NCBI GenBank assembly: GCA_020851735.1
Contig: JADZCD010000053.1
Location: 28,112-92,111 of the forward strand
From: Phycisphaeraceae bacterium
GTDB lineage: Bacteria; Planctomycetota; Phycisphaerae; Phycisphaerales; Phycisphaeraceae
Reading direction: 5' to 3'
DNA: 64,000 nucleotides
The notes under the pieces are model-generated. The model was given only the letters and a program-made list of their open reading frames with translations, did not search any database and had not been told where the DNA came from. Both the position numbers and the translations under genes were made by a program. How positions within the stretch are numbered: position 1 is the first letter of the stretch; each line of letters begins with the position of its first letter. Of this stretch, positions 57,785-64,000 are shown piece after piece.

Positions 57785-57857
57785 TGGGAGCGGCAGGATT
57801 CGAACCCGCGACCAAGCGATTATGAGTCGCCCGCTCTAACCCCTGAGCTACGCTCCC
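57785..57857 (-). tRNA. tRNA-Ile (anticodon CAU, lysidine type)
   Basis: The 73-nt cloverleaf has acceptor arms GGGAGCG and CGCTCCC, D-arm TAGCTCAGGGGTTAGAGC and T-arm GGTTCGAATCC. The anticodon arm GCGACTCATAATCGC is the same as in bacterial tRNA-Ile2, so the CAU anticodon is more likely Ile2 (modified by TilS) than Met. The CCA end is not encoded. Confidence 0.9.
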
Positions 57858-58027
57858 GATATTTCCAGCCCGCTTGCCGACCCGGGCCGGGCTGTTTCGC
57901 TCTTGCCCGTCAAGTCTAACGCAATTTTCTCCTCCGCGCCCGGGGGGCAGCCCTGCCCTTGAGCCTTGATTCCACCCTGCTTTCCAGGCGTCCACTCCCT
58001 GATCATCGGCGCGTTATCATCTGTCTT

Positions 58028-58603
58028 ATGAAGCTTTACACCCGCCGCGGCGATGACGGCTCCACCGATCTCTTCGGTGGTCAGCGTGTGCCCAAAGACG
58101 CCCTGCGCGTCGAAACCTACGGCACGGTCGATGAGCTTAATGGCGCCCTGGGCCTGGCCCTGGCCGCTGGCGGCAGCAAGGAAATCCTCGACATCCTCAG
58201 GGAGCAGCAGGCCCTGCTCTTCGTCCTCGGCTCTCAATTGGCCTGCCCCTCGTCGGCCGACACGGATTCCGCCGCTCCCCCAGCCCCTGCCGTGCCCGCC
58301 ATCACGGCCGCTCACGTCCAGCGTCTGGAAGACTTAATCGATCTGGTCTGTCAGCCCTTGCCGCCGATGCGAACCTTCATCCTTCCCGGCGGTTGTGAGC
58401 TGGCTGCCCGTCTCCACTTGGCCCGTGCAATCTGTCGGCGGGCCGAACGCGTGGGCGTTTCCCTCTCACGCCACGAATCCGTTCCCCCGACAGCTCTAAT
58501 TTTCCTAAATCGCCTAAGCGACCTGCTCTTCGCCCTCGCCCGCCGGGCCAACCAGCTTCAAGGCATTCCCGACGTCCCCTGGGTGGCCAATCCATCGACC
58601 TGA
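58028..58603 (+). CDS. Cob(I)alamin adenosyltransferase, PduO type
   Basis: The protein is 191 aa. ATG 58028 starts the conserved N-terminus MKLYTRRGDDGSTDLFGG, which binds ATP; a longer frame from 57959 adds non-conserved residues. Later motifs are VETYGTVDELNGALGLAL and the C-terminal ARAICRRAERV and LNRLSDLLFALAR. It adenosylates cob(I)alamin to coenzyme B12. A Pro/Ala-rich insertion (about 82-95) replaces a usual loop. The last 46 bp overlap the convergent pseudouridine synthase gene. Confidence 0.93.
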   Translation: MKLYTRRGDDGSTDLFGGQRVPKDALRVETYGTVDELNGALGLALAAGGSKEILDILREQQALLFVLGSQLACPSSADTDSAAPPAPAVPAITAAHVQRLEDLIDLVCQPLPPMRTFILPGGCELAARLHLARAICRRAERVGVSLSRHESVPPTALIFLNRLSDLLFALARRANQLQGIPDVPWVANPST

Positions 58604-60096
58604 TCCGGTATGGCCTGGCTCAGATCCACATAAAAGCCCTCTTCCGCCACCGGCCCGCGTGCCGGGCGCTGCCGCATGGCTGCGATCAACTTCCGCATCG
58701 GCTCATGCACTTTGGCGGTGAAGGTCATCGCCTTGCCCGTGGCCGGGTGGACGAGCCTCAGCAGCGCCGCGTGCAACGCCGGGTGCGCCAATAAAATATC
58801 AGCCCGCGCCAGCGCCTGGGCGTAGATCTGCTGGCCCTCCTCCTTTTCGCGTGCGAAATTCAGATACGCCCTTCCCCCGGCCGGTCGCGGCGGGTGTTCC
58901 AGCTCCGCCTGCCCCACCGGCTCGCCGCCATAAATAATGTCCCCCACCAGCGGGTGTCCCAGATACGACAAGTGCACGCGAATCTGGTGCGTGCGCCCGG
59001 TCTTTAATTCCAGTTCCACCAGCGTATATCCCTGGTACCGCTCGCGCACCCGATACAGCGTCACCGAAGGTCGGCCCGTGCTGTCGTGCCGCACCGCGTA
59101 GGCCTCGCGGATCGTCGGGTGTTTGCCCAGCGGCTGATCGATCACCCCGCCGGGGCCCGCGATCTGGCCATGCACCACCGCCAGGTAAGCTTTAAGCGTG
59201 TCGCGCTTTTCAAATTGGCGTGCCAACTTCCAATGGGTCTGGTCGCTCTTGGCCACCACCATCACCCCGGTGGTGTTCTTATCCAGCCGATGCACGATGC
59301 CCGGCCGCAGTGCCTCGGCCCCCACCGAGCTTAACCCCAGCACATTTCCTTCCTCCGCCGTCGTGTCCCTATGACGGTCCTTTCTCCGTTGGTCTTTCTC
59401 CTTCTTCTCGCTGCCAGCCCGGAACCCCCGCGTGTTCCACTTCTCCCACTTCTGGCCCTTTTCTTCCAGTTGTTTCTTAAAGTGATACGCCAGGGCGTTA
59501 ATCAGCGTCCCGCGCAGATTGCTGCGGGCCGGATGAACGATCAGCCCCGCCTGCTTGTTGACGACAATCAGGTGCTCGTCCTCAAACACCACCTGCAGCG
59601 GAATGTCCTCAGGCTCAATCGACCGCAGCGCCGGGGCCGGCAGAATCACCTCAATCACATTGCCCTTTTGCACCAGCGTGCTGCGCTTGGGCAATTTGCC
59701 GTCGATCGTCACCCCGCCCAGATCAATTAACTGCTGCACCTTCGTGCGGCTGATGCCACGCAGCCTCTGCTGCAGGTAAACGTCCAGCCGCTTATCCACC
59801 ACCTTGCGAACGCTAAAAACCCGCCGATCCGCCCCTTCTTCCGAGGCCTCCTGCTGCTCCTTGGCTTCGTCCTCGTCTTCGGGAACCAGGACGATTTCGT
59901 CAACGCCCTCTAGTTCTTCCGGGGTATCGGCCGTCTCCGCAAGTTCCGCGTCCAGGTCCGTGGTCGCTTCTTGGGCTTGCGAAGATGTTGACTTTCCTTC
60001 CGGGGGCGGGGGCGGGGGAGAGGTGGTCTTATCGCGCCGAGGCTTGGCAGCCTTGTGCTTCGATCGACCCCGATGATCTTTGGACTCCCCTGTCAT
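58558..60096 (-). CDS. RluA/RluD-family 23S rRNA pseudouridine synthase
   Basis: The protein is 512 aa, longer than the usual 320 because of a low-complexity acidic N-terminus (about 1-90) and a Lys/Arg-rich insertion (about 215-245). An S4 RNA-binding domain (RLDVYLQQRLRGISRTKVQQLI) precedes the catalytic domain with PGIVHRLDKNTTGVMVVAK (catalytic Asp), LKTGRTHQIRVH and GHPLVGDIIYGG. It isomerises specific uridines in large-subunit rRNA. The C-terminal end overlaps the adenosyltransferase gene tail to tail by 46 bp. Confidence 0.93.
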   Translation of the reverse strand: MTGESKDHRGRSKHKAAKPRRDKTTSPPPPPPEGKSTSSQAQEATTDLDAELAETADTPEELEGVDEIVLVPEDEDEAKEQQEASEEGADRRVFSVRKVVDKRLDVYLQQRLRGISRTKVQQLIDLGGVTIDGKLPKRSTLVQKGNVIEVILPAPALRSIEPEDIPLQVVFEDEHLIVVNKQAGLIVHPARSNLRGTLINALAYHFKKQLEEKGQKWEKWNTRGFRAGSEKKEKDQRRKDRHRDTTAEEGNVLGLSSVGAEALRPGIVHRLDKNTTGVMVVAKSDQTHWKLARQFEKRDTLKAYLAVVHGQIAGPGGVIDQPLGKHPTIREAYAVRHDSTGRPSVTLYRVRERYQGYTLVELELKTGRTHQIRVHLSYLGHPLVGDIIYGGEPVGQAELEHPPRPAGGRAYLNFAREKEEGQQIYAQALARADILLAHPALHAALLRLVHPATGKAMTFTAKVHEPMRKLIAAMRQRPARGPVAEEGFYVDLSQAIPDQVDGLATQGTSGMP

Positions 60097-60136
60097 GTCG
60101 CCCGCCGTCGCCAGCTATCGGATTAAACCTGGCGGG

Positions 60137-60799
60137 TCATGGTGAGGGTTGCGTCGCCGCGGTGTCCGCCGCCACCGGTTCCGGCGCGAACGGCATCGGT
60201 TCGCTCAGCCGGTCCAGCATCGCCAGTCGGCCGCGGGCCTGGATCGCCAGCCCCTCCTGCTTGGCAGCCTCGGCATCCGCGATCACCTGCTGATACAGCT
60301 TGCGGGCCTGGTCCCAGCTCTTCTTGGCTTCCGCCACCGACGCCAGGCCAAGCCGGGCGTTGAGGCGAATGACCTCCCCCACTTCCGCCTGATCCAGCAC
60401 CGCCTGGTACAGCTGCTCGGCGTCGGCCAGGTCCTGCTGCTTTTGTTCCTCGGTCTTCACCGCCGGCGCCGTGGTCGGGCCGGCCTGATCCGCCCCGTTG
60501 CCGGACATCAGTAAGTCAGCCGCCTGCAGCGACGCCAGGGCCTTGACGGTTTTATTGCCCGTGTTCTCCGCCAGGTCCTTAAGCCCAGCCGGACTGGTTT
60601 CCTCGTGCAACTGCCCCCACGCCTCCTCGCGCAGGCGCACCGTGCGGTCGCGCCAATACTGGTTGGCCACCACCACCAGCAGGACCACCAGCACGCCCAT
60701 CAGCAGCGTGTTGCCCCACTTTTCCCAGAACTGGCCGAAGTGCCTTACAAATTCAGCCAGATCATTTTCTTTCAGATCGTGTCGATGTTCGCTGTCCAT
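60137..60799 (-). CDS. Membrane-anchored TPR protein (YfgM-like)
   Basis: The protein is 220 aa. A cytoplasmic N-terminus (DLAEFVRHFGQFWEKWGN) leads to one membrane helix (TLLMGVLVVLLVVVANQYW), then helical repeats (AEQLYQAVLDQ, ARLGLASVAEAKKSWDQARKLYQQV) ending in a Thr/Gln/Pro tail. The topology matches YfgM/TPR_21 proteins that assist the Sec translocon. It is 40 bp before the rluA-family gene in the same direction, so the two may be co-transcribed. Confidence 0.75.
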   Translation of the reverse strand: MDSEHRHDLKENDLAEFVRHFGQFWEKWGNTLLMGVLVVLLVVVANQYWRDRTVRLREEAWGQLHEETSPAGLKDLAENTGNKTVKALASLQAADLLMSGNGADQAGPTTAPAVKTEEQKQQDLADAEQLYQAVLDQAEVGEVIRLNARLGLASVAEAKKSWDQARKLYQQVIADAEAAKQEGLAIQARGRLAMLDRLSEPMPFAPEPVAADTAATQPSP

Positions 60800-60873
60800 C
60801 TGGTACTGCTCGCCTTCTCTATGCGCTCCGCCGTCGCGAAACCCAGCCCGCGGGGCGGGCCAATCGCCTCGGC

Positions 60874-61335
60874 TCAGGGCACCCCTTGCGGAGGAGTGCG
60901 GCTCTGTTCATTGACCCAGATCGTGACCGTCACGATCCCCACGTTGGCGACCATTTCGATGGTCAACCGTTCCTGACCCTTGCCGAACCACAAAGCGGCC
61001 TTGCGGCCTTCAATTTTTTCCACCCGTCCCGACCAGCCGAAGCGGACCACGTTCTCCCGGAAAAACGCCATCGTTTCTCCCAGCTCCGCCTGGCCCTGAA
61101 ACACATACCGGATGTTGCGGGCCTGCCCGACCGCCACCGCGTGGCTCTTGGCCGCCACCATGCTGAAGCCGATGGGCGTCGGGACGTCGGGAATGGCCGG
61201 CTTCTCATCCGCCACCAGGCCCGGACCGGACCGCGGCGGCAACCATTGACCGTCGTCCGACACGTGAAACACCTTGGTCTCTTTGTTGCATCCGCATGCC
61301 AACAACACCGCTAGGACTATCACCACCTTACCCAT
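60874..61335 (-). CDS. Putative lipoprotein of unknown function
   Basis: The protein is 153 aa from ATG 61335, chosen because AGAGG lies 9 nt upstream and the signal peptide MGKVVIVLAVLLACGC then begins correctly. LACGC is a good lipobox, and mature Cys would be residue 16. The rest has a mixed alpha/beta pattern (PTPIGFSMVAAKSHAVAVG, MAFFRENVVRFGW, RLTIEMVANVGIVTVTIWV). I do not recognise the family. It precedes the TPR protein gene by 74 bp on the same strand. Confidence 0.65.
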   Translation of the reverse strand: MGKVVIVLAVLLACGCNKETKVFHVSDDGQWLPPRSGPGLVADEKPAIPDVPTPIGFSMVAAKSHAVAVGQARNIRYVFQGQAELGETMAFFRENVVRFGWSGRVEKIEGRKAALWFGKGQERLTIEMVANVGIVTVTIWVNEQSRTPPQGVP

Positions 61336-61382
61336 GGCTGCCATCCTCTTGCACCGAATCACCCAAGTGTATGAACAACCCA

Positions 61383-61403
61383 GGGATGCGGCAACCGCAT
61401 CCC
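61383..61403 (-). terminator. Hairpin between cheV and the lipoprotein gene
   Basis: Perfect 9-bp arms GGGATGCGG and CCGCATCCC enclose a 3-nt loop. The site is downstream of cheV on the minus strand, but the following bases are not T-rich, so termination would be weak or Rho-assisted. Confidence 0.4.
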
Positions 61404-61545
61404 CTGTACTCTTGCATCGTCCAACCTCAGCGTTTTCCTGTAAATCCCATGGAAATAGATGCCTGCCCTGGGCACGGTGACCCTAAGGAGGCACTTGCCG
61501 CCCGGAAACACTCTAAATGATTAGTGGCCTTTAACCTAAAAGCAC

Positions 61546-62475
61546 TCAGGCTGGCTTGCCCGTTTCCATCTTGTGGACCCAGCGGTCCACGATGTGCACC
61601 AGGTTGGGCAGTTCGGGCTTGGCGATCTGTTCGTCGGCCCCCACCTGCTCACCCTTGTGGCGGGTGTCGTCGGTAATCAGCGAGCTAAAGAGAATCACCG
61701 GCATCTTCCCCAGCCGCTTGTCCTGCTTTAGCCGCCGGGTCAGGTGCAGCCCGTCCATGCGGGGCATCTCCACGTCGGTGATGACCACGACCTCGTCTTC
61801 CTTGGCCCCCTGCAGGGCGGTCCAGGCATCCAGCCCGTTGGAGAAGCTCTGCACTTTGGAATACCCGCTCTGCTTAAGCACCCGTTCCATGATGCCCCGG
61901 ATGAACTTGCTGTCCTCCGCCAGGACGATGCGCGGGCGCGAGCGATCCACGCCCAGCTCGTTTTCAACCTTCTCCACGTGCAGCTTGTCTTCCATGCTGA
62001 TGTGGTCCACGATCGACTCAAAGTCCAGCATCAGGATCAGCCGGCCGTCGATTTCCGTGATGCCCGTGACCGCGAAATGGCTGTTGCCGTCGGTCTCCGG
62101 CACAGCCTTCATGTGGTTCCAGTTCATGCGATAGATCTGCTCGACCTTCTCGACCTGGAACGAGGACCGCACGCCGTTGAATTCCGTGACGATAATCCGC
62201 CGCTCTTCGCTGAGGGGAGCCATCTGCAGGTACTTGTGCAGGTCGATCAAGGGCAGCAGCCCGCCGCGCAGGTTGAACATGCCCAGCACGCACGCGTGCT
62301 GATGCGGCGCAGCCGCCACCGGGACGGGCAGGATCACCTCGCGCACCTTGGCGACGTTGACCCCGAAGACGCCTTCGCCCACGCTGAACACCAGCACCTC
62401 CAATTCATTGGTGCCGGATTCCAGCAGAATTTCAGCTTCACCTTGACGAGTGGGGCCTTGCACGGTCTGGCTCAT
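61546..62475 (-). CDS. cheV: Chemotaxis coupling/response protein CheV
   Basis: The protein is 309 aa. Residues about 25-165 form a CheW domain (VFSVGEGVFGVNVAKVREVI, VLGMFNLRGGLLPLIDL) and about 180-305 a receiver domain with the phosphorylatable Asp in VVVITDVEMPRMDGL, the acidic pocket in IVLAEDSK and the conserved Lys in IAKPEL. CheV couples receptors to CheA and tunes adaptation by phosphorylation. No other chemotaxis gene is next to it. Confidence 0.93.
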   Translation of the reverse strand: MSQTVQGPTRQGEAEILLESGTNELEVLVFSVGEGVFGVNVAKVREVILPVPVAAAPHQHACVLGMFNLRGGLLPLIDLHKYLQMAPLSEERRIIVTEFNGVRSSFQVEKVEQIYRMNWNHMKAVPETDGNSHFAVTGITEIDGRLILMLDFESIVDHISMEDKLHVEKVENELGVDRSRPRIVLAEDSKFIRGIMERVLKQSGYSKVQSFSNGLDAWTALQGAKEDEVVVITDVEMPRMDGLHLTRRLKQDKRLGKMPVILFSSLITDDTRHKGEQVGADEQIAKPELPNLVHIVDRWVHKMETGKPA

Positions 62476-62575
62476 GGCGGTTGCTCCATCGCAAACCCGT
62501 TTTCTGGACAGACTTATCTCCAGTGCTGCTATCGGCGTTCCTTACAGGCCGCTTAAACGTCGCAACCGACATGGT

Positions 62576-62604
62576 TTGACAGTTGCTCACTTACCTTTTA
62601 ATTT
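62576..62604 (+). promoter_or_regulatory. Promoter of tRNA-His
   Basis: A perfect -35 TTGACA (62576-62581) and -10 TAATTT (62599-62604) are 17 nt apart, ending 20 bp before the tRNA. Confidence 0.8.
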
Positions 62605-62624
62605 GCACGGTTCATCCCCGCGTT

Positions 62625-62699
62625 GGTGAGCGTAGCTCAGTTGGTTAGAGCACGAGGTTGTGGTCCTCGGGGTCGGGGGTTCGAATCCCCTCGCTCACC
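62625..62699 (+). tRNA. tRNA-His (GUG)
   Basis: The cloverleaf has acceptor arms GTGAGCG and CGCTCAC, with the extra G-1 at 62625 opposite C73 that is diagnostic of tRNA-His. D-arm is TAGCTCAGTTGGTTAGAGC, anticodon loop TTGTGGT and T-arm GGGGGTTCGAATCCCC. The CCA end is not encoded. Confidence 0.95.
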
Positions 62700-62834
62700 C
62701 TTTGTTTTGCCCCATCTGGCCCGCGGAATCCGTCGGGCTGCGGCTTGCGTTCGGACGGCAGCTGGTTATCGGCCGCCGCGCGCGGCCGGCCCCCCGAATG
62801 TGACGTTCCTGCCGCCCGGCCTTAAACTACCGCC

Positions 62835-63668
62835 ATGCTCATTCCCCGCATCGCTCGTTTGGGCCAATGGACGCTTGCCCGCCTGGAAGGTCTGGGCCGC
62901 TTTACCCGGTTCGCCTCGGCCACCGCCAAGTGGATGTTCCGCGGCGTCGGGTCGTGGAGCCGGTGGCATTTGTTGCTGCCTCAGCTTTTTAACATCGGCA
63001 CGCGAAGCATTCCGGTCATTCTGCTGCTGGGGGCTTTTGTGGGCATGGTGCTGGCGGTGGAAGCGTTCGACCAGTTCAACGCCATCGGGCAGGCCCAGCG
63101 TCTAGGCGGGGTGATTAACGTTTCGGTGGTTAAACAGATCGGGCCGGTGCTGGCGGCGGTCATGATTGCCGGGCGGGTGGGCGGGTCGGTGTCGGCGGAG
63201 CTGGGCACCATGCGGGTGACCGAACAGCTCGACGCCATGCGGGTCATCGGGACGGACCCGATCGCCTACCTGGTTGTGCCCCGCGTCATCGCCTGCCTGA
63301 TCATGATCCCCATGCTCACGGTTATCTCCGACCTGATGGGCATCGGCGGAGCGTATGCGGTCACGGTCAAGGGCTTTGGCGTCAACGCCCGCGACTACTG
63401 GCAATTCAGCCGCGATTTCGTCGGGTCGTGGGAAGTGCTCAGCGGGATACTAAAGAGCGTGCTTTTCGGGCTGACCATCGGGTTGATCAGTTGTTACAAG
63501 GGCTTTCACTGCCGCGAGGGCGCTGCCGGCGTCGGCCGGGCGGCGACGGAATCGTTCGTCACGAGTTTTGTGATGATCATCATTATCAATTTCTTCCTGG
63601 CTAAGTTCCTCAAAGATCTCTACGTGGTCATCTATGGGCCGGATACGTTTAACGCGTTTACGAGCTAA
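62835..63668 (+). CDS. mlaE: MlaE/YrbE-family ABC transporter permease
   Basis: The protein is 277 aa with about five membrane segments. The family core IAGRVGGSVSAELGTMRVTEQLDAMRVIGTDP is clear, preceded by ILLLGAFVGMVLAVEAF. It is the permease of a phospholipid or lipid transport system between outer and inner membranes. The usual ATPase (mlaF) and MCE partner genes do not follow: a terminator and repeats come next. The ATPase and MCE proteins must therefore be elsewhere or beyond the window. Confidence 0.92.
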   Translation: MLIPRIARLGQWTLARLEGLGRFTRFASATAKWMFRGVGSWSRWHLLLPQLFNIGTRSIPVILLLGAFVGMVLAVEAFDQFNAIGQAQRLGGVINVSVVKQIGPVLAAVMIAGRVGGSVSAELGTMRVTEQLDAMRVIGTDPIAYLVVPRVIACLIMIPMLTVISDLMGIGGAYAVTVKGFGVNARDYWQFSRDFVGSWEVLSGILKSVLFGLTIGLISCYKGFHCREGAAGVGRAATESFVTSFVMIIIINFFLAKFLKDLYVVIYGPDTFNAFTS

Positions 63669-63736
63669 CAACCGCGGAAGAGAGCCAATGGGTGTCAGGG
63701 GTGGGAAGCGTTGGGCGTTGGGAAGAGAAGAGACAG

Positions 63737-63769
63737 AGCCCAGGGAAGGAATCCGTGGGCTTTATTTTT
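63737..63769 (+). terminator. Terminator after mlaE
   Basis: Arms AGCCCA (63737-63742) and TGGGCT (63756-63761) are followed by TATTTTT-rich sequence on the plus strand. The loop side resembles a decayed copy of the REP-like hairpin at 63877. Confidence 0.6.
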
Positions 63770-63795
63770 GAGGCACTAAGGCAAGCAAGGCACAC

Positions 63796-64000
63796 CGGAA
63801 GGCATGAAGCCGGCCCCGCATTTCCATGCGGGGCTATGAGAACCGAGGCAAGCAAGGCAGCAAGACACTAGGGCAACCCACGGATTCAATCCGTGGGCTT
63901 CTAAGACACGTACCCCCCGGCGCCCCCGGAAGAGCCGGGGGCTGACCCACGATCCTGGAAGGCATCGAAGCGGCCCCGGATTTCCATCCGGGGCTGTGAG
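63796..64000. repeat. Cluster of REP-like palindromic hairpins
   Basis: Four hairpins occur in 205 bp: GCCCCGCA/TGCGGGGC (63813-63834), CCCACGGATT/AATCCGTGGG (63877-63897), GCCCCCGG/CCGGGGGC (63922-63942) and GCCCCGGA/TCCGGGGC (63973-63994). The first and last share the loop TTTCCA and lie in 44-nt near-identical direct repeats (63797-63840 and 63957-64000). A GGCAAGCAAGGCA motif occurs twice (about 63780 and 63847). No gene is seen in 63669-64000. Confidence 0.8.

Noticed and set aside
57785..57857. Assignment of the CAU tRNA as tRNA-Met
   Set aside because: The anticodon arm matches the tRNA-Ile2 pattern rather than initiator or elongator Met.
58028..58603. Cobalamin adenosyltransferase considered as part of the B12-type radical SAM system
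   Set aside because: It is 13 kb away beyond the defence island, and B12 radical SAM methyltransferases do not need adenosylcobalamin.

Overview
The window looks like a stretch of a high-GC Planctomycetota chromosome, most probably of the Phycisphaerae type. The grounds are a single surface protein of more than 10,500 residues built from CARDB, putative-Ig, PA14, RHS-like and dockerin-like modules; Thr/Gln/Pro-rich (TQP) linkers in secreted proteins; tRNAs without an encoded CCA; and dense palindromic extragenic repeats. This is inferred from content only.

Layout. (1) 2-31585: the 3' part of one giant secreted adhesin-like gene, with its start outside the window. (2) 31830-34751, plus strand: an exported C45-type Ntn hydrolase and a VKOR-DsbA fusion for disulfide formation. 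(3) 34872-45286, minus strand: a putative, apparently undescribed RiPP biosynthetic locus. In transcription order it holds a SPASM radical SAM enzyme, two paralogous 64-residue precursors with nine invariant cysteines, a possible 32-residue third peptide, a Rho-independent terminator, a second SPASM radical SAM enzyme, an HEXXH metalloprotein with a Cys-rich tail, a secreted FKBP isomerase, a B12-type RiPP radical SAM enzyme (CX7CX2C), an APH-fold kinase, and a Rossmann-radical SAM protein with an unusual CX4CX2C cluster motif. (4) 45557-50964: a tolC-emrB-emrA tripartite efflux operon and a divergent TetR regulator, with a consensus promoter and palindromic operator candidate between them. 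(5) 50850-53685: an ADP-ribosylglycohydrolase and a bleomycin-hydrolase-type aminopeptidase. (6) 53690-57740: a lower-GC defence island (C5 cytosine methyltransferase, Vsr nuclease, MORC/MutL-like GHKL ATPase) beside tRNA-Ile(CAU). (7) 57785-63668: housekeeping genes (cobalamin adenosyltransferase, RluA-family pseudouridine synthase, TPR membrane protein, lipoprotein, CheV, tRNA-His, MlaE permease). (8) 63737-64000: a terminator and a cluster of REP-like hairpins.

How the parts may work together (inference). The two SPASM enzymes could install crosslinks in the Cys/Trp-rich precursors. The B12-type enzyme could C-methylate and the kinase phosphorylate. The HEXXH protein could cut leaders, the FKBP and VKOR-DsbA proteins could help oxidative folding, and the adjacent EmrAB-TolC pump could export the product under TetR control. 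The internal terminator would keep precursor transcripts far above enzyme transcripts. None of this is proven by sequence alone.
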